64,000 bases of DNA from Phascolarctos cinereus (taxonomy: Eukaryota > Chordata > Mammalia > Diprotodontia > Phascolarctidae). A program made the translations under genes and the position numbers. Shown piece by piece: positions 9,697 through 21,772 of the stretch; the first letter of the stretch is position 1, and each line of letters opens with the position of its first letter. Location of the stretch: contig NW_018343954.1 of NCBI RefSeq assembly GCF_002099425.1, positions 21,351,501-21,415,500 of the forward strand, in the 5' to 3' direction. Below the pieces are notes generated by a model. It did not search any database, was not told the DNA's origin, and saw only the letters and a list, made by a program, of their open reading frames with translations.

Positions 9697-12424
9697 TATT
9701 GTTTTTATTTATTTTTTGGTCAAGAAACAATAAGCATAGTGAGATTTTGTATTTTCTACACCTTTTAGTCAATTATGTGGTGGTAAATTGTGTTTTGCTG
9801 TTAAATGCTGTATGTGAAAGCATATTTGTTCTATGGAAATATCCCCACAAAAGATACCCTCAATATATTTTTTAGATTATTCTTGCAAAAAATTGAACAC
9901 AGATCAGAATGTATATACTTGGATGAGTAGTTACTGATATTTTCTAAGATGTACATACTCACAGACATACATATACACACCTCTGTGTGTGGTTCTTTTT
10001 CTTTCCTTTATTAGATTGCAAGCTCACTAAAAGACCATGTTTAACCTTTTAAAGTAATATGTGTATGTGCACACTTTTAAAACCTTAAATCTAATAAGTG
10101 AGGAAGGACAAAAATGTTCGTTTTATAAACAACTATGTACAACCAATTTTATAATCCCCCTATAGATATTTAGAAGTCTGCACTGAGTGGGAAGTACAAA
10201 TTGTGCAAATTCTATACACCTGGAGAATGAGTAGGTTGGGAACTGAGCAGGATTGACAAGAGGATGGTCCTTGAGTTCCAAATAAAGGAAACACTGTATT
10301 TGAAATATAACTCGTCTAATGCAAATTGAAGAGAATAATGAAAAGGTTTGAATTGTGTAATCTGTATTACAAAATGAAATGTATAAAAATTCATTAATGA
10401 AAATGTTTTAATATTCATAAAAATATTTTTAAATCTACTTACATGGCCTTGTGCTTTGATTGTCTGACAAAGTGGTATCAGAAGTTTATAAAACTATCAA
10501 TGGCCTTGTGAGTATATGTGGTATATTTAAAGTATTAACTTGTTCAATGTATATGAGGTAAAAACCCTAAAATTATTCCAGAACCACAGAAAGTAGACAA
10601 AAACTCATGTTAAGCCCTGATGATAGAAGGTCTTCTCAGAAATAATTTAAACTTTGTAGGAAATTATGAATTAATTGATGTGTGGCATAATCTTTGACTA
10701 TTAATTAGTTTTTAAGAGTTAATCTTGATCATTTATAAATTTCAGCTGTCTCATTTTATGTAATCATTCTACCTTTGTGAATAAAAACCATGTATAAAGG
10801 AGGGAGACTATGGCAGTGTTCTGATATCTTTAGTAACAGTCTGAAATGTATGAAGAGGAGGGTTTCCTTGTTTCCCAAAGTGTGTTTCCCAAAGCTGATC
10901 AGCTTCCTTACATTAATATCAATATGCTGTTTTTCCCCTCCAGAGATGTTATTCTCATCTTTATTTTGTGCTTATAAAAGATAACTCAGTCAACCACTTT
11001 GAAGTATGTTGACCAGTACAATTATTATGCTACAGTCATTAACTAAGATTGATTGTTTTGCTATCTTACAACTAATTTGATTTTCTGATCTTTTTTTCCT
11101 CATTACCATGTGAACAACTGTGCAAACATTGTCTGGAAGTAGTGTACCTGCCAGTAATCCCTAAAAAGGAAAGACCTACCTTTCATACATATTTAAATAT
11201 AAACAGACCAGCATATCTGTGACTTTCACTCAGAAAGACTTTACTGACTCCTTAATATCATATATTGTCTCACACTCTTAGGCTTCACATTATACATAAC
11301 ATTGTTACTATAATATAGCTTCACATACAGAGGATAGCATTTTTCTCATTGTTTCTTTGAAGTCTTACATAAATTGCTACTTAAAGATTTTGAAAAATCC
11401 CTTTATTTATGTTGTTTATGTTATTTTGGAAAGTTTTTTTTCTAAATAAAAAGCAACAATGCAAAAAAATCCCACTTAGAAATTTAAAATACCTCATTAA
11501 TTACCCATTCTTTTGTTTTCTGTTTTTTCAATCAGTATCTATCTGATTTTCACAGTTTTCTCTCTTTATTTTACCAGTTTCTCTGTTTTTTTTAATTGTG
11601 TCTGCCTCTTTGTACCTTTAGCTCTCTCTGTACCTCTTTGCTGTCTTTGTCCCTGTTTTTTTTTCTGTCTTTGTGAGTCTCTCTGACTCTCTCTAATCAT
11701 CTCTTTCTATCCCTCTATGTCTTTCTTTTTCACATCTGCACCAGTGGCAACAGCAGGTCCTTGGTAGATGTTAGATTTTTCATTGGACTATTTGCTGACA
11801 TAGTGTGTCTAAAATATAGAAAACACGATTCCAAATCAGGAGAAAGGCTAATAAAATATTGCTTTTGGTTAATTTCAGATCTCCATTTATATTCAAGGAC
11901 CTAGAATGGGAGTCAAAGACTTCTGGAAAATGACATACTTTTAAAATGTTAAACAGCTGGAAATCAAGTACTGACCAATTGATCACTAAACTCTGACTTC
12001 AAGTGACCATAAAGACAGGTTTTTAACTGCTTTACTGCTGAAGCACCTTGCATTAATCTTGTGTAATTATGCTAAAATATTAAATACAGCTCATTGAGAA
12101 TAATGACCTTCAACCATAATGGAATCCTACATTCTCTTGTGTTTTCTCCACTCTGAAATAGTCAGAGTGCATGCTAACTAAAGGAAAGATGGAGTTTTAA
12201 AAGCCACATTTATACATCTGAACTGGACTGAAGTAACCAATGCAAATCATTGTTAGAGGAGGACAAGGTAATGACAACTTCTGATTTATAGCATGAAATT
12301 TGCTTCAAAAATTTTTCTGATTATTTCATTTCTCATATTACTATTTTTCCTACTGCCTAGTCCAGTGAATCACAATTATATCACATTGTAATATTGGAAA
12401 AGAGCTCATACTACAAGAAATGTA
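9697..12424. other. Long repeat-poor intergenic DNA
   Basis: About 2.7 kb with no gene and only minor repeat traces. An L2-like word lies near 10010-10060 (ATTAGATTGCAAGCTCACTAAAAGACC). There is a pyrimidine-rich stretch at about 11515-11740 with repeated CTCT, TCTGTTTTTTT and CTCTTTG motifs, probably a decayed microsatellite. Short open frames here (10212-10418, 10790-10984, 11780-11986) have no recognisable similarity. Confidence 0.5.
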
Positions 12425-12575
12425 TATTTTTACCCCCACTTCAAAGAGGAGAAAACTGAGGCTATGAAAGATTCAGTGACTTGCTCAAAGTTGCGTAGCT
12501 AGTGTCTTAAATAGGATTTTAAACCCTGGATACCTGACATGATGTTCTGTGTGTTATCTATACTGTTCTCCTATC
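12425..12575 (-). mobile_element. MIR-type SINE
   Basis: GAGGAGAAAACTGAGGCTAT, GATTCAGTGACTTGCTCAAAG, GTAGCTAGTG and GATTTTAAACCCTGG follow antisense MIR from the 3' core back to the head. It is old, about 150 bp, and without flanking duplication. Confidence 0.75.
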
Positions 12576-13084
12576 TTTCAATATGGCTTTCACAACATAA
12601 TAAAAACTAGTTAATTACAGTTTGTTAAATGATAACAATGCCCCTGTCCTAAAAAAGAAAATAAAAATGATCTACATTATATGCTCATGAGTCATACTCT
12701 CATCGATTGTTCTGACTGGCTCATCCTTATAACACAGAAAATGTGGGTGTCACCCTTCTCCATTCTCAAATTCCAACTCATGTGACTTTGTGACCAAAAT
12801 CTTTTTGAATAACTTTCAACTGAAATGCCTTAGAAAGCACCATACTACAAGAGCAACTTCTGAACATGCCTTGTTGTAACCTTCACTTTTAATTGCTCCA
12901 TAACATGATCTCCTCTGCTTTAGACAAGAAACCTTCCTGGTAATCCACATTGTGTTTAGTTAGAATGTATCCTAGATACAATGGGGGCATATAATGTAAA
13001 AAAAAATTAGACAAAGTCACTGACCTTAAGTAACTTATAATGCAGGAGAGATTAAATGCATAAAAACAGAATAATACAAGCCCA
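12576..13084. other. Intergenic DNA
   Basis: No gene or repeat recognised between the MIR fragment and the L1 start. 13020-13080 is A-rich and may be the pre-insertion target. Confidence 0.4.
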
Positions 13085-15012
13085 AAAGCAAGAGATAGAA
13101 AGAGAAATTCCATTTAAAGTTACTGTAGACAATATAAAATATTTGGAAATCTGCCTGCCAAGACAAACAGAGGAACTATGTGAACACAATTATAAAACAG
13201 TTTTCAAACAAGTAAAGCCAGATCTAAAGGATTGGAAAAATATAAGTTACTTATAGGAAGGCTGAGCTAATATAATAAAAATGACAACTTCACCTAAATT
13301 AATTTACTTATTCAGTGCCATACCAATCTACCAAGAAAATATTGTATAGAGCTAGAAAAAATAACAAAACTCATCTGGAAGGAGAAAAAGTCCAGAATAT
13401 CAGGGAAATTATTGAAAAGAAATGCAAGGGAAGATGACCTAGCTGTACCAGAGCTTAAATTGTGTTATGAAGCAGCAATCATCAAAACTACTGGCTAAGA
13501 AACAGAGTGGTGGATCAGTGGAATAGGTTACGTAAACAAGACACAGTAGTCAATGACTGTAGTAATTTACTGTTTGATTCTGGGATAAGAACTCATTATT
13601 TAACAAAAACTGCTGGGGAAACTGGAAAACAGTGTGGCAGAAAGTAGGCATAGACCAACACTTTACACTGTATACCAAGATAAGGTCAAAATAGGCACAT
13701 GATTTAGATATAAAGGTCAACAGTGTAAGCAAATTAGGAAAGCAAGGAATAGTTTACCTGTCAGATTTATGGAGAATAGAAGAATTTATGACCAAACAAG
13801 AGATAGAGCAAAGAAGAGAGGGAAAATGGGTAATTTTGATTACATTAAATTGAAAAAAAATTTTTTTTTCAGAAACAAAGCCAATGCAACCAAGATTAGA
13901 AGGGAAATAGAAAGCTTGGAAACAAACCAGTGTCTCTGATAAAGGCCTCATTTCTAAAATATATGGAGAACTGAATCAAATTTATAAGAATACAAGTCAT
14001 TCCCCAATTGATTAATGGTCAAAAGATATGAATAGGGAGTTTTCAGATGAAGAAATGAAAGCTATCTATAGTCATATGAAAAAATGCTCTAAATCACTAT
14101 TAATTAGAGAAGTACAAGTTAAAACAACTCTGAGGTACTACATCACACCTATCAGATTGGCTAACATGACACAACAGGAAAATGATAAATGTTAGAGAAA
14201 ATGTGGAAAATTGGAAACACTAATGCATTGTTTGAGTTGTGAACTGATTAAGCCATTCTGGAGAGCAATTTGGGACTATGCCCAAAGGGCTTGAAAACTG
14301 TGCATATCCTTTGACCCAGCAATACCACTAGTAGGTCTGAATCCCAAAGCAATCATAAAAATGGGAAAAGGACCCACATATACAAAAATATTTATAGCAG
14401 CTCTTTTTTTTTTTTAGTGGCCAAGAATTGGAAATTGAGGGGATGCCCATCAATTGGGGAATGGCTGAATAAGTTGTGGTATATGGATGTAATGGAATAC
14501 TATTGTTCCATAAGAAATGATGAGCAAATGGACTTCAGAAAAATCTGGAAAGACTTGTATGGACTGATGCTAAGTGAAGTGAGCAGAACCAGGAAAACAT
14601 TGTACACAGTAACAGCCACACTGTGCACTGACTATCTTTGATAGACTTAGCTCTTCTCAGCAATGCAAGGATCTAAGACAACTACAAAAGACTCATGATG
14701 AAAATTGCTATCCACATCCAGAAAAAGAACCAAGGAGTCTGAATGCATATCAAAGAATACTGTCTGTGCTCTCTCTTTTTTTTCATTTCTTCCTTCTCAT
14801 AGTTTCTCTCATTGGCTCTAATTCTTCTTTACAACACGACTAATGTAAAAATATGTTTAATATTAATGTATATGTATAGCCTGTATCAGACTGTACATCA
14901 TCTTGGGGAAGGGGGGAGGAGAGAGAAGGGGAGAAAATTTAGGACTCAAAATCTTATAGAAGTAAATGTTGAAAACTAAAAACAAATAAATTAATTAAAA
15001 AATATATGTGAA
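13085..15012 (+). mobile_element. L1 LINE, 5'-truncated (ORF2 C-terminal part + 3' UTR)
   Basis: It begins at AGCAAGAGATAGAAAGAGAA, within the distal RT region, and runs through the ORF2 C-terminal domain. Recognisable blocks include MNREFSDEEMKAIYSHMKK-type wording near 14030-14080, the cysteine-region equivalent near 14215-14260 (TLMHCLSCELIKPFW-like) and AKNWKLRGCPSIGEWLNKLW at 14417-14480, then SEVSRTRKTLYTV. The 3' UTR (about 14700-15012) has a G-rich polypurine block at 14906-14935 and ends in GAAAACTAAAAACAAATAAA with an A-rich tail. Multiple stops and indels make it non-functional. It parallels the copy at 45759-48205. Confidence 0.93.
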
Positions 15013-15984
15013 AAAAAAAAGATAATACATAAAAGCCCAGTATGGCCAGGTACTAATATATAGTCTCCTCTGAGCTCAGAGAAGGGAAATATATTTGTTA
15101 GTAGAAATATCAGAGAAATTATCATAGATGGAGTGGTAATTGAGTTGTGGCTATAATTATGTGAAATATTTCAGTAGATAGAGATGAACAGAGAGGTACA
15201 AATACTTTCATGTATCTATACAGAGAAGTCCATAAGAGCCTTAGAGACTTCCTTTTCTTCCTACATCCTTTTAGATTTTCATGTTTCATTTTAAGAAGCA
15301 GAAATCAAAGGCATAATTGATTGGGCAAAAGACACTGTTTTATGTGAAGAACTTTAATTACAATATTTTTCCACATTGTGTTTATATCACCAATTATTCT
15401 GGTCATAATCATGCTAAATAGAAAACAATGAGGTGTCTCTAAAAATTAAAACTATGTGTGTTATACTGGAGGGATGATGCAAACAGTTTTATGATGCCTC
15501 AGATACTGGGACTTTTTTTTTTTTCACATTTTTCCCCTCTGGAACATGCACACATCATATGTCTGGCAATGACAGGCTTCCATCATGTTCACAATTAATA
15601 AACATAATTCCCTCTCCCCAACTTAAAACAAAATATCATGTGCTCATCATTATAGTTAGACAGTAAAAATTTATTCTGCAAATATTAGAGGAAATGATTA
15701 TTTATTAGAAAAAGGCATGCTTGTAAGTAACAGGAAACTAGTGGGTGACAGGATGAATAAAGAATAAGTATCCAAAAAAATTCAAATTGAGGAACAATTA
15801 ACCAAAAGTAATGAGAGAATTAACAGAGATAAATATTTTTTAAAAAAATCAACAAGTAGGTTAAAAATGTCAATTTCGCAAGTATAGGATGGAATAGACA
15901 ACAAGTTTGTGTTAAAAAATATCTTGAAGGCTCCAAGCTTAATATGAATTAACAACATGATATGACAATGCAAATTTAAATGTG
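15013..15984. other. Intergenic DNA
   Basis: No gene or assignable repeat. AT-rich, with a short T-run at 15510-15521 and a chance antisense frame at 15782-15973. Confidence 0.45.
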
Positions 15985-16335
15985 ATTCTGGGCTGCATTA
16001 AAGGAGGCACAGTGTTAAGAATTAGGAGTTTGAAATTCTACTGTCCTTGGACTAATCAGACAAAATCTCTAGCTATTTTCATTTCTGGTAACCACATTTT
16101 AAGAAAGACATTCACAACAACCTGAATTGCATCTAGAAGAAGGCAACATGACTAGAGATTGCAATGATACTTCATTTGAAGGACCCTGGAATTTGGGGCT
16201 TGGAGAAAAGAGTGTCCTAATAGAGATTTATCAGCTATCTTCAAACATTTAAAGGGATGGCATGTAGAAGAAGGATTAGTCTTCTGTTTTCTTCAGAACC
16301 CAGAACTAGAAGTAGCCCTTTGTCATGTAACAGAC
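15985..16335 (+). mobile_element. CR1/L3-type LINE 3' remnant
   Basis: GCATTAAAGGAGGCACAGTG, then CTACTGTCCTTGGACTAATC, GGTAACCACATTTTAAGAAAG, CTTGGAGAAAAGAGTGTCC and ATCTTCAAACATTTAAAGGG follow the standard CR1/L3 3' coding order (compare 36740-36850). It is strongly decayed, without open frame. Confidence 0.65.
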
Positions 16336-17330
16336 TTTCATCATAGAGGTGCTGCAAAAATTTAAAAAATCATTTTTCCTACCCCAGCCTCTAGGTAGGG
16401 ACAACTACTAAAAGTGAAATGCCTATTGAAGGCTTTCCATTTGCAACCCTCACCCCTGCCATTGGATTCTTCTGTAGGGCTCTGGGTCTATCCTTTCATG
16501 TCCTTCCTGTAAAACACTCAACTAATTTTATTCCAGGCACAATTTTAGTTACTTGAAATTTAGATTGATAGTTCTACATTACAGAGAAGACAACTTAATA
16601 TTAACGCCAGGGTAACTTGATAAGGGGAAAAAAAGATGGGAGGTGAAGAATTAAAAAAAAAGTTTACTAACATTTAGTTTTGTCAAAAAGTAGAATGGAA
16701 TACTTTCAGAGACAACCAATTCTCTTATTGGAAGCCTTCAGACAAAGGATATATTATAACAACACAAGTTTTAGAAGGCATTTCTTCCATCTTTTCAACA
16801 CTGACATCCTATAATTCTGTTATCTCAAAAGCAGGTTTTAGGTTTTTGTCTGGTTTTGTTTTTAGGATAAGTCAATGCCTTATATAGAACAAAAAAAAAG
16901 CTATGTTATGTGGACTGAGTAATGAATTTAATATCATTTTCCCTTGATATATAAGACATATTCAATCTTTATAAGTTTATTTAAATCTAAATGTTACACT
17001 GTACATTGAAACTCAATTTTCCACTGAATTTCATTTTAAGTAATTAAAAACAGATTTTTATGGATAACTATTGGCTACTACATATAAGTAGGACTAGGAA
17101 ATGATAGCTATAAATGTAGATAACATTTTACTCTTCATACAGGTGTTATCTTTGAAATGAATTTCTTTCTCCAGTAAACTGACAAAAGAGCTAATGACTC
17201 TTCATCCAGTTTTTTGCAAAGATGTCAGAATTTCATAAAAGTTTTTAAGTCACGTATGTAAAATGGCTTGCCAACTTTGATAATTTCCCAAGAATTGTAA
17301 CTCACACATGCCTATGTATTCCTCCCTATC
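16336..17330. other. Intergenic DNA
   Basis: No gene or clear repeat. One L2-like fragment may exist around 16430-16560 but is not annotated for want of a terminus. Confidence 0.4.
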
Positions 17331-17334
17331 CACT

Positions 17335-17462
17335 ACATCTACATATGTATCTATAATTACATATATATGTGAATATACACACATGTATGTGAGCACATAA
17401 ATATAAATTTATGAAATGAGTATGTATATATACGTATATGATTACATATACATATTAAATTC
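17335..17462. repeat. Imperfect (TA/CA)-rich microsatellite region
   Basis: Alternating ACATATAT, TATACACACATGTATG and GTATATATACGTATATG units form a decayed purine-pyrimidine microsatellite immediately left of the SINE at 17480. Confidence 0.6.
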
Positions 17463-17479
17463 TTTTATGATGAAGTGAT

Positions 17480-17722
17480 AGGATAGCTAGGTGGTACAGT
17501 GGATAGAATGCCAGGCCTGGAGTCAGGAAGACCCAAGTACAAATCTGGCTTCAGACAATTACTATCCATGTGGACACTGGATAAGTCACTTAACCTTAAG
17601 TTTCCTCTTGTGTAAAATGAGCTGTAAAAAAAAAAATCAAACCATGCTGGTACCTTTGGCCAAAAAAATCCCAAATGAGGTCACAAAGAGTCACATATGA
17701 CTGAAACAACTGAACAACAACA
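17480..17722 (+). mobile_element. MAR1-type SINE with BovB/RTE tail
   Basis: The head GATAGCTAGGTGGTACAGTG, the core GCCTGGAGTCAGGAAGACCC, the segment AAAATGAGCTG, an internal A-run and the RTE tail GTCACAAAGAGTCACATATG ending ACTGAACAACAACAA are all present. A perfect 13-bp target-site duplication, ATGATGAAGTGAT (17467-17479 and 17723-17735), defines the insertion. Open frames on either strand here are translations of the SINE. Confidence 0.93.
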
Positions 17723-17899
17723 ATGATGAAGTGATGAAACATTAACTATGATCACTCTAACCAAACTTTTAAAGTTAGTGTAAATTATCATATAAACAAA
17801 CAAAATGAAAATTGAAACATCCTTTCAAGATGTTGGACCTAGAGTTACTACTCTTTGCCCAATTTATTTTATAGGATTTGTGATATGGGGTGTTTATAA

Positions 17900-17908
<9 letters not shown>

Positions 17909-17954
<46 letters not shown>

Positions 17955-17986
17955 TATACATATATACACACACACACACACACACT
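17909..17986. repeat. (TA)n(CA)n compound microsatellite
   Basis: About 20 uninterrupted TA units are followed by TACATATATA variants and about 10 CA units. Short open frames reading IYIYIY and THTHT come from this tract. It is likely length-polymorphic. Confidence 0.95.
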
Positions 17987-18940
17987 CACAATTTTAGCAT
18001 TTAAAGGTGATAGCATGCATAGTAATTACTATTGATTTATATTGTTACACACAAACGTATGTATGTGTGCATACATATTTACAATTTTAACATTTAAATA
18101 TTGTAGTGTATATAATAAACATTATTTTTATGTGCGTGTGACTGGTCTTAAGTATTTATTAAAAAGGCAAATGTTTCTTTCTTTTGACTGTTTACAGCCA
18201 CTTTCAATGTTCATACCTGCTTTTTCATGTCATTTGGGATTCTTTTTCCTTTTTTTTTTCCTCTTCAATCTTCCCTTTTCTTTCAGGTCTTGTACCTTTA
18301 AGACTTAACCTCTAGGACTACCATTCCTAGATAGTGTCCTGTGTTTGAGATTTGATTAAAATGTTCCTTTTAATAACTTTGTTGCTCTTATAACCTTGAT
18401 GCATAGAATGTACATGTTTTCTGTACCATTCTTTTAAAACTTTAACTGTCTGATATGCAAAAAAAATCTTATGATCCTGTGTAAAAAAATATTTTTGGGT
18501 TTTTTGGTGTTATTGCTAAAGCAGTTTTTTTTTTCTTGCAAAGTTTCTTGTGAAAACTTAAAGTACACAACTCAAAGAAGTATTAAAGGTGAGCATTTTA
18601 AGCTGTATTGTCAGCCACCATTTCAATTCTGTTGAAATCATGCAATCTGTTGCCTGGCTTTCTATTCTATACATAATCAAAAAATGCCCTTGAATTAGGG
18701 GGACCAACTGCTATTTGCAAAGTTAGACCCTATTTGTAATTTTACATTTCAGCACAACTCTTCCAGACACCATGGCCCAAAAGAAAGGCATCTCATCACT
18801 AACAAGTGAACTCCACAAAGGCTTGTATACTACTGTTTCCCAATAGTCTACAGGTATACTAATATTTTCTGATCATATATCTATTCGTCCTTGAATTGTT
18901 TTTTCTTCCTGCCCTGTCCGTAACTACCCAACTTTACAGC
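17987..18940. other. Intergenic DNA
   Basis: No gene or assignable repeat. It contains several poly-T runs, and the open frame at 18042-18308 has no recognisable similarity. Confidence 0.4.
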
Positions 18941-18974
18941 AGTGGCAGCAACAACAGCAGCAGCAGCAGCAGCA
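18941..18974 (+). repeat. CAG/CAA trinucleotide tract
   Basis: A short CAG-rich run (CAGTGGCAGCAACAACAGCAG then CAGCAGCAGCAG). In the plus-strand frame reading CAG as glutamine, the flanks stay open from about 18895 to 19089 (RNYPTLQQWQ, polyQ, HYNVPQQLFSSHINASKA). I do not recognise the protein. No start, splice site or longer frame supports a gene. Confidence 0.75.
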
Positions 18975-19850
18975 TTACAACGTGCCACAGCAGCTCTTCT
19001 CTTCACACATCAATGCAAGTAAAGCCTGCTTGGCTACTTACTACATGCATGGGCCTACTAGGATTCCTGTTTTTACACTTAAATTTTAAGTATGGTTCCG
19101 TGAACAAGAAGGAGTTTTGTGGTAGTACTCTCTCAGATCTGACAACCTAACAAAGTAGTATTTGCTGTCATTGTCCTTATCCCAGGTGAGGAAAAAAATA
19201 AAAAGCTGTAGCTGTGACTTGGTGGTCTTGGATTCAACTTATATGCCATTGAGAAATTCTACCTCTAGTTTCTCTGCAATATTTCCTAACAAGTATGTCC
19301 AATACAGTGCCAGGTATATTAGTTATTTCTAGCAACTTGGCTGACATTGATTCTTGACTGTTTCATTTAAAGAACTCTTGAATAATTTGATCTCTGGTCC
19401 CAGGGTGATATTTACTATTAAGGTACAATCCCAAATGCATCATATTTATTCCAGTGTCAACAATCATAGCAAAATCTAGCAGAAGTGCATTTCACAATCA
19501 TAATTTTTCAACATTGACTGAATCGGGCCCAATTATTTTATACAGCTTCTTTCCCCCTTTATTCCCCCCACTCTTAACTTTGGAGACTGTTGCTCACAAT
19601 CCAGCAATAACATCAATATTTCTACATTTAATGATGAACACTAGTACAGCTTTCATTGTTTCACTGATCATGATCATCCTCTTGTTTTCTCCCTTGCCGA
19701 ACCAATTGATTGGCCTCACACTCTAGTATCAGAAACTTTGGAGGCTATTGGAATATCTGAGCATCCCACCACATGTCGATTGTTGCTTTTGGTCTTCAAT
19801 AAATTAAAATACTCAAAGAACTGTTTTTAATTTAAATATATACTAGTTAA
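18975..19850. other. Intergenic DNA
   Basis: No gene is established. Sequence complexity is higher than in the neighbouring AT-rich DNA, and two open frames (18896-19150, 19454-19726) lack recognisable domains. A retrocopy of an mRNA is possible but unsupported. Confidence 0.35.
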
Positions 19851-19852
19851 TA

Positions 19853-19854
19853 AT

Positions 19855-19900
<46 letters not shown>

Positions 19901-19906
19901 TGTATT
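19853..19906. repeat. (TA)n(TGTA)n compound microsatellite
   Basis: About 10 TA units are followed by about eight TGTA units. It is nearly pure and so probably young and variable. Confidence 0.95.
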
Positions 19907-20470
19907 TTCTGTTTGATCATGAATCAAATCACCGCTATTTTAATTAAGCCAATTTTATTTAAGGCATATGTTTAATTTTTTTGGTGTGATGAGGCTTGGT
20001 TTAGGATTATAAATAGAAATAGAAAATAAAATATTGATTTCAGTGGCCAAGCATTTTATAAAAATGTTTTCAATGTAAACAGGAAGAACAACAAAATAAT
20101 CAAAGTTGGATGTTTTTATTAGTTATTATTTTCTTCAAAAAGCGATTTTTGCTATATGCTAAGTATAGCAAGAACAAATATGCAAACATTTCCCCCTACA
20201 TCCTGTGCATAATTTCCCTAAGCTTAGAAATTAGTTCAGTTTGTACAAAATGTTGATTCCCCCAAGCTCATATCCAGATATGGCATGGATGTCAGGTCAG
20301 GGCTTTCACTGGACTTGGATACCTAAGGTTATTGATTTTTGTTCTCTTGCTCCTTAAAAAAATGAGACTGTGCTGACTGTAAACCCAAGGCTAAATACCC
20401 AATTCTAGATACTTATGGCTTGCTTTCCTGTCCTCTGAAACTACCAAGATTGTATAATTCAATCCTTTCA
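19907..20470. other. Intergenic DNA
   Basis: No gene or assignable repeat recognised. Confidence 0.4.
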
Positions 20471-20813
20471 AGTAGAATGAAAAAAGAACAATTTAAAATG
20501 GCCAAGGATCAAGCAGGATTCATGTGACCATGTGGCTTCATAAGCGGAGTAAGCCTGAAAGCTACTTCATTACAGCCTGACCACTTATTAGATGCTATGA
20601 GTAAAGGACTTACAGAATCCTATGAAGAGCTCTAAGAAATTGTAATGACCAAGCTTGACTACAAAGAAGAAATATGAGAAAACACCTTCTTCACTTGTTT
20701 ACAGAGATGGGTATCCATGGGTACGGAGCACTGCATATAATGTAAAAATTTTTGAATGCTTAGTTGGTTTTGTTGGAATTTTTTTGTTTGTTTAAAAAGG
20801 ATATGCTTCTGGG
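20471..20813 (+). repeat. Unclassified dispersed-repeat-like segment
   Basis: Wording such as ACTACAAAGAAGAAATATGA, AACACCTTCTTCACTTGTTT, CAGAGATGGG and GAGCACTGCATATAATGT is familiar to me from marsupial interspersed repeats, but I cannot place the family. The T-rich end near 20770-20800 is interrupted by the SINE at 20814. No coding potential. Confidence 0.3.
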
Positions 20814-20958
20814 GCAGCTAGGTGGTGCAGTGCATAGGTCACTGGCCTTGGATTTAGGAGGACCTGAGTTCAAATTCAGCCTCAGACACATAACACTTAG
20901 TAGCTGTGTGACCCTGGACAAGTCACTTAACCCCATTGCCTATCCTTAAAAAGAAAAA
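20814..20958 (+). mobile_element. WSINE-type tRNA-derived SINE
   Basis: A complete poly-A SINE: GGGCAGCTAGGTGGTGCAGT, B-box-like GAGTTCAAATTC, CAAGTCACTTAACCCCATTG, then an A-rich tail. Only an imperfect candidate duplication is visible (GGATATGCT / AGATATATCT). Confidence 0.92.
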
Positions 20959-20984
20959 AAAAGTAAGATATATCTAATAAAACG

Positions 20985-21318
20985 TACTAATTAAAATGAC
21001 ATTGTATTAAACTTTGGAACAGTACAATGTGGAGAGTGGGGAATGAGGCAATAGCAGAGTAGAGGAAGAATTATGACAAGATCTCCTAACATTCCCCTGC
21101 AAACAAATATAAAACAATATGCCAAAATAAAATCTGTAGTGACAGAGCCAACAAAAGGTAAGGGTGAGACATATTTCCAACCCAAGAAAACTTTAGCCAG
21201 AAGGAAGGGTCTAAGACACTGGAGTAGGGGTTAGCCCAGAGTCCACATGACAATACCGGTTGTTGGGACACAGCAATAGCAGCAGCTTCAGAATAAACAA
21301 CACCAAGCAGGAAGAGCG
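20985..21318 (+). mobile_element. Probable L1 5' segment
   Basis: The stretch AACATTCCCCTGCAAACAAA, GTGACAGAGCCAACAAAAGG, AAACTTTAGCCAGAAGGAAG and TAGCCCAGAGTCCACATGAC resembles marsupial L1 5' UTR/ORF1-proximal sequence. It runs directly into ORF2 sequence at about 21318 without ORF1 or the first part of ORF2, implying an internally deleted L1. Family assignment is from memory and not certain. Confidence 0.4.
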
Positions 21319-21772
21319 TGAAAGAAAAATTCCACTTAAAATATTGCAGACAATGTAAAATACTTGGGAGTCTTCATATCAAAACAAACCCAGGGACTAT
21401 ATGAACATAATTATGCAACACTTTTCACATAAATAAAGACAAATGTAAAGAGTTGAAGAAATATTCACTGCTCATGGGTGGTTCAATCCAATATTTTAAA
21501 AAATGACAATTCTGCTAAATTTACTTATTCAGAGTAATACCAATTAAACTATCAAAGAATTATTTTATACAGCCAGGAGAAAAGATTCATCAGGAGGAAA
21601 AAATGTTCAAAAATATGAAGAGAAAAAATGAAAACATGTGAAGGAAGGTAGTCAACAGTACCTGAGTTCAACAAAGCAGTAATAATCAAAACAATTTGGT
21701 ACTGGTGGATCACTAGGATATATTAGGTACAAAACATACGGTAGTAAATGCTCATAATAATCTAGTGGTTTA
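21319..21772 (+). mobile_element. L1 ORF2 fragment (divergent)
   Basis: AAAGAAAAATTCCACTTAAA, CAATGTAAAATACTTGGGAG, TATGAACATAATTATGCAAC and AAAGCAGTAATAATCAAAAC match the distal RT region seen at 13085-13480 and 46270-46680. It is more diverged than either and ends abruptly before the C-terminal domain. Confidence 0.8.

Noticed and set aside
17775-18035. Overlapping open frames rich in IYIYIY/THTHT
   Set aside because: They are translations of the (TA)n(CA)n microsatellite.
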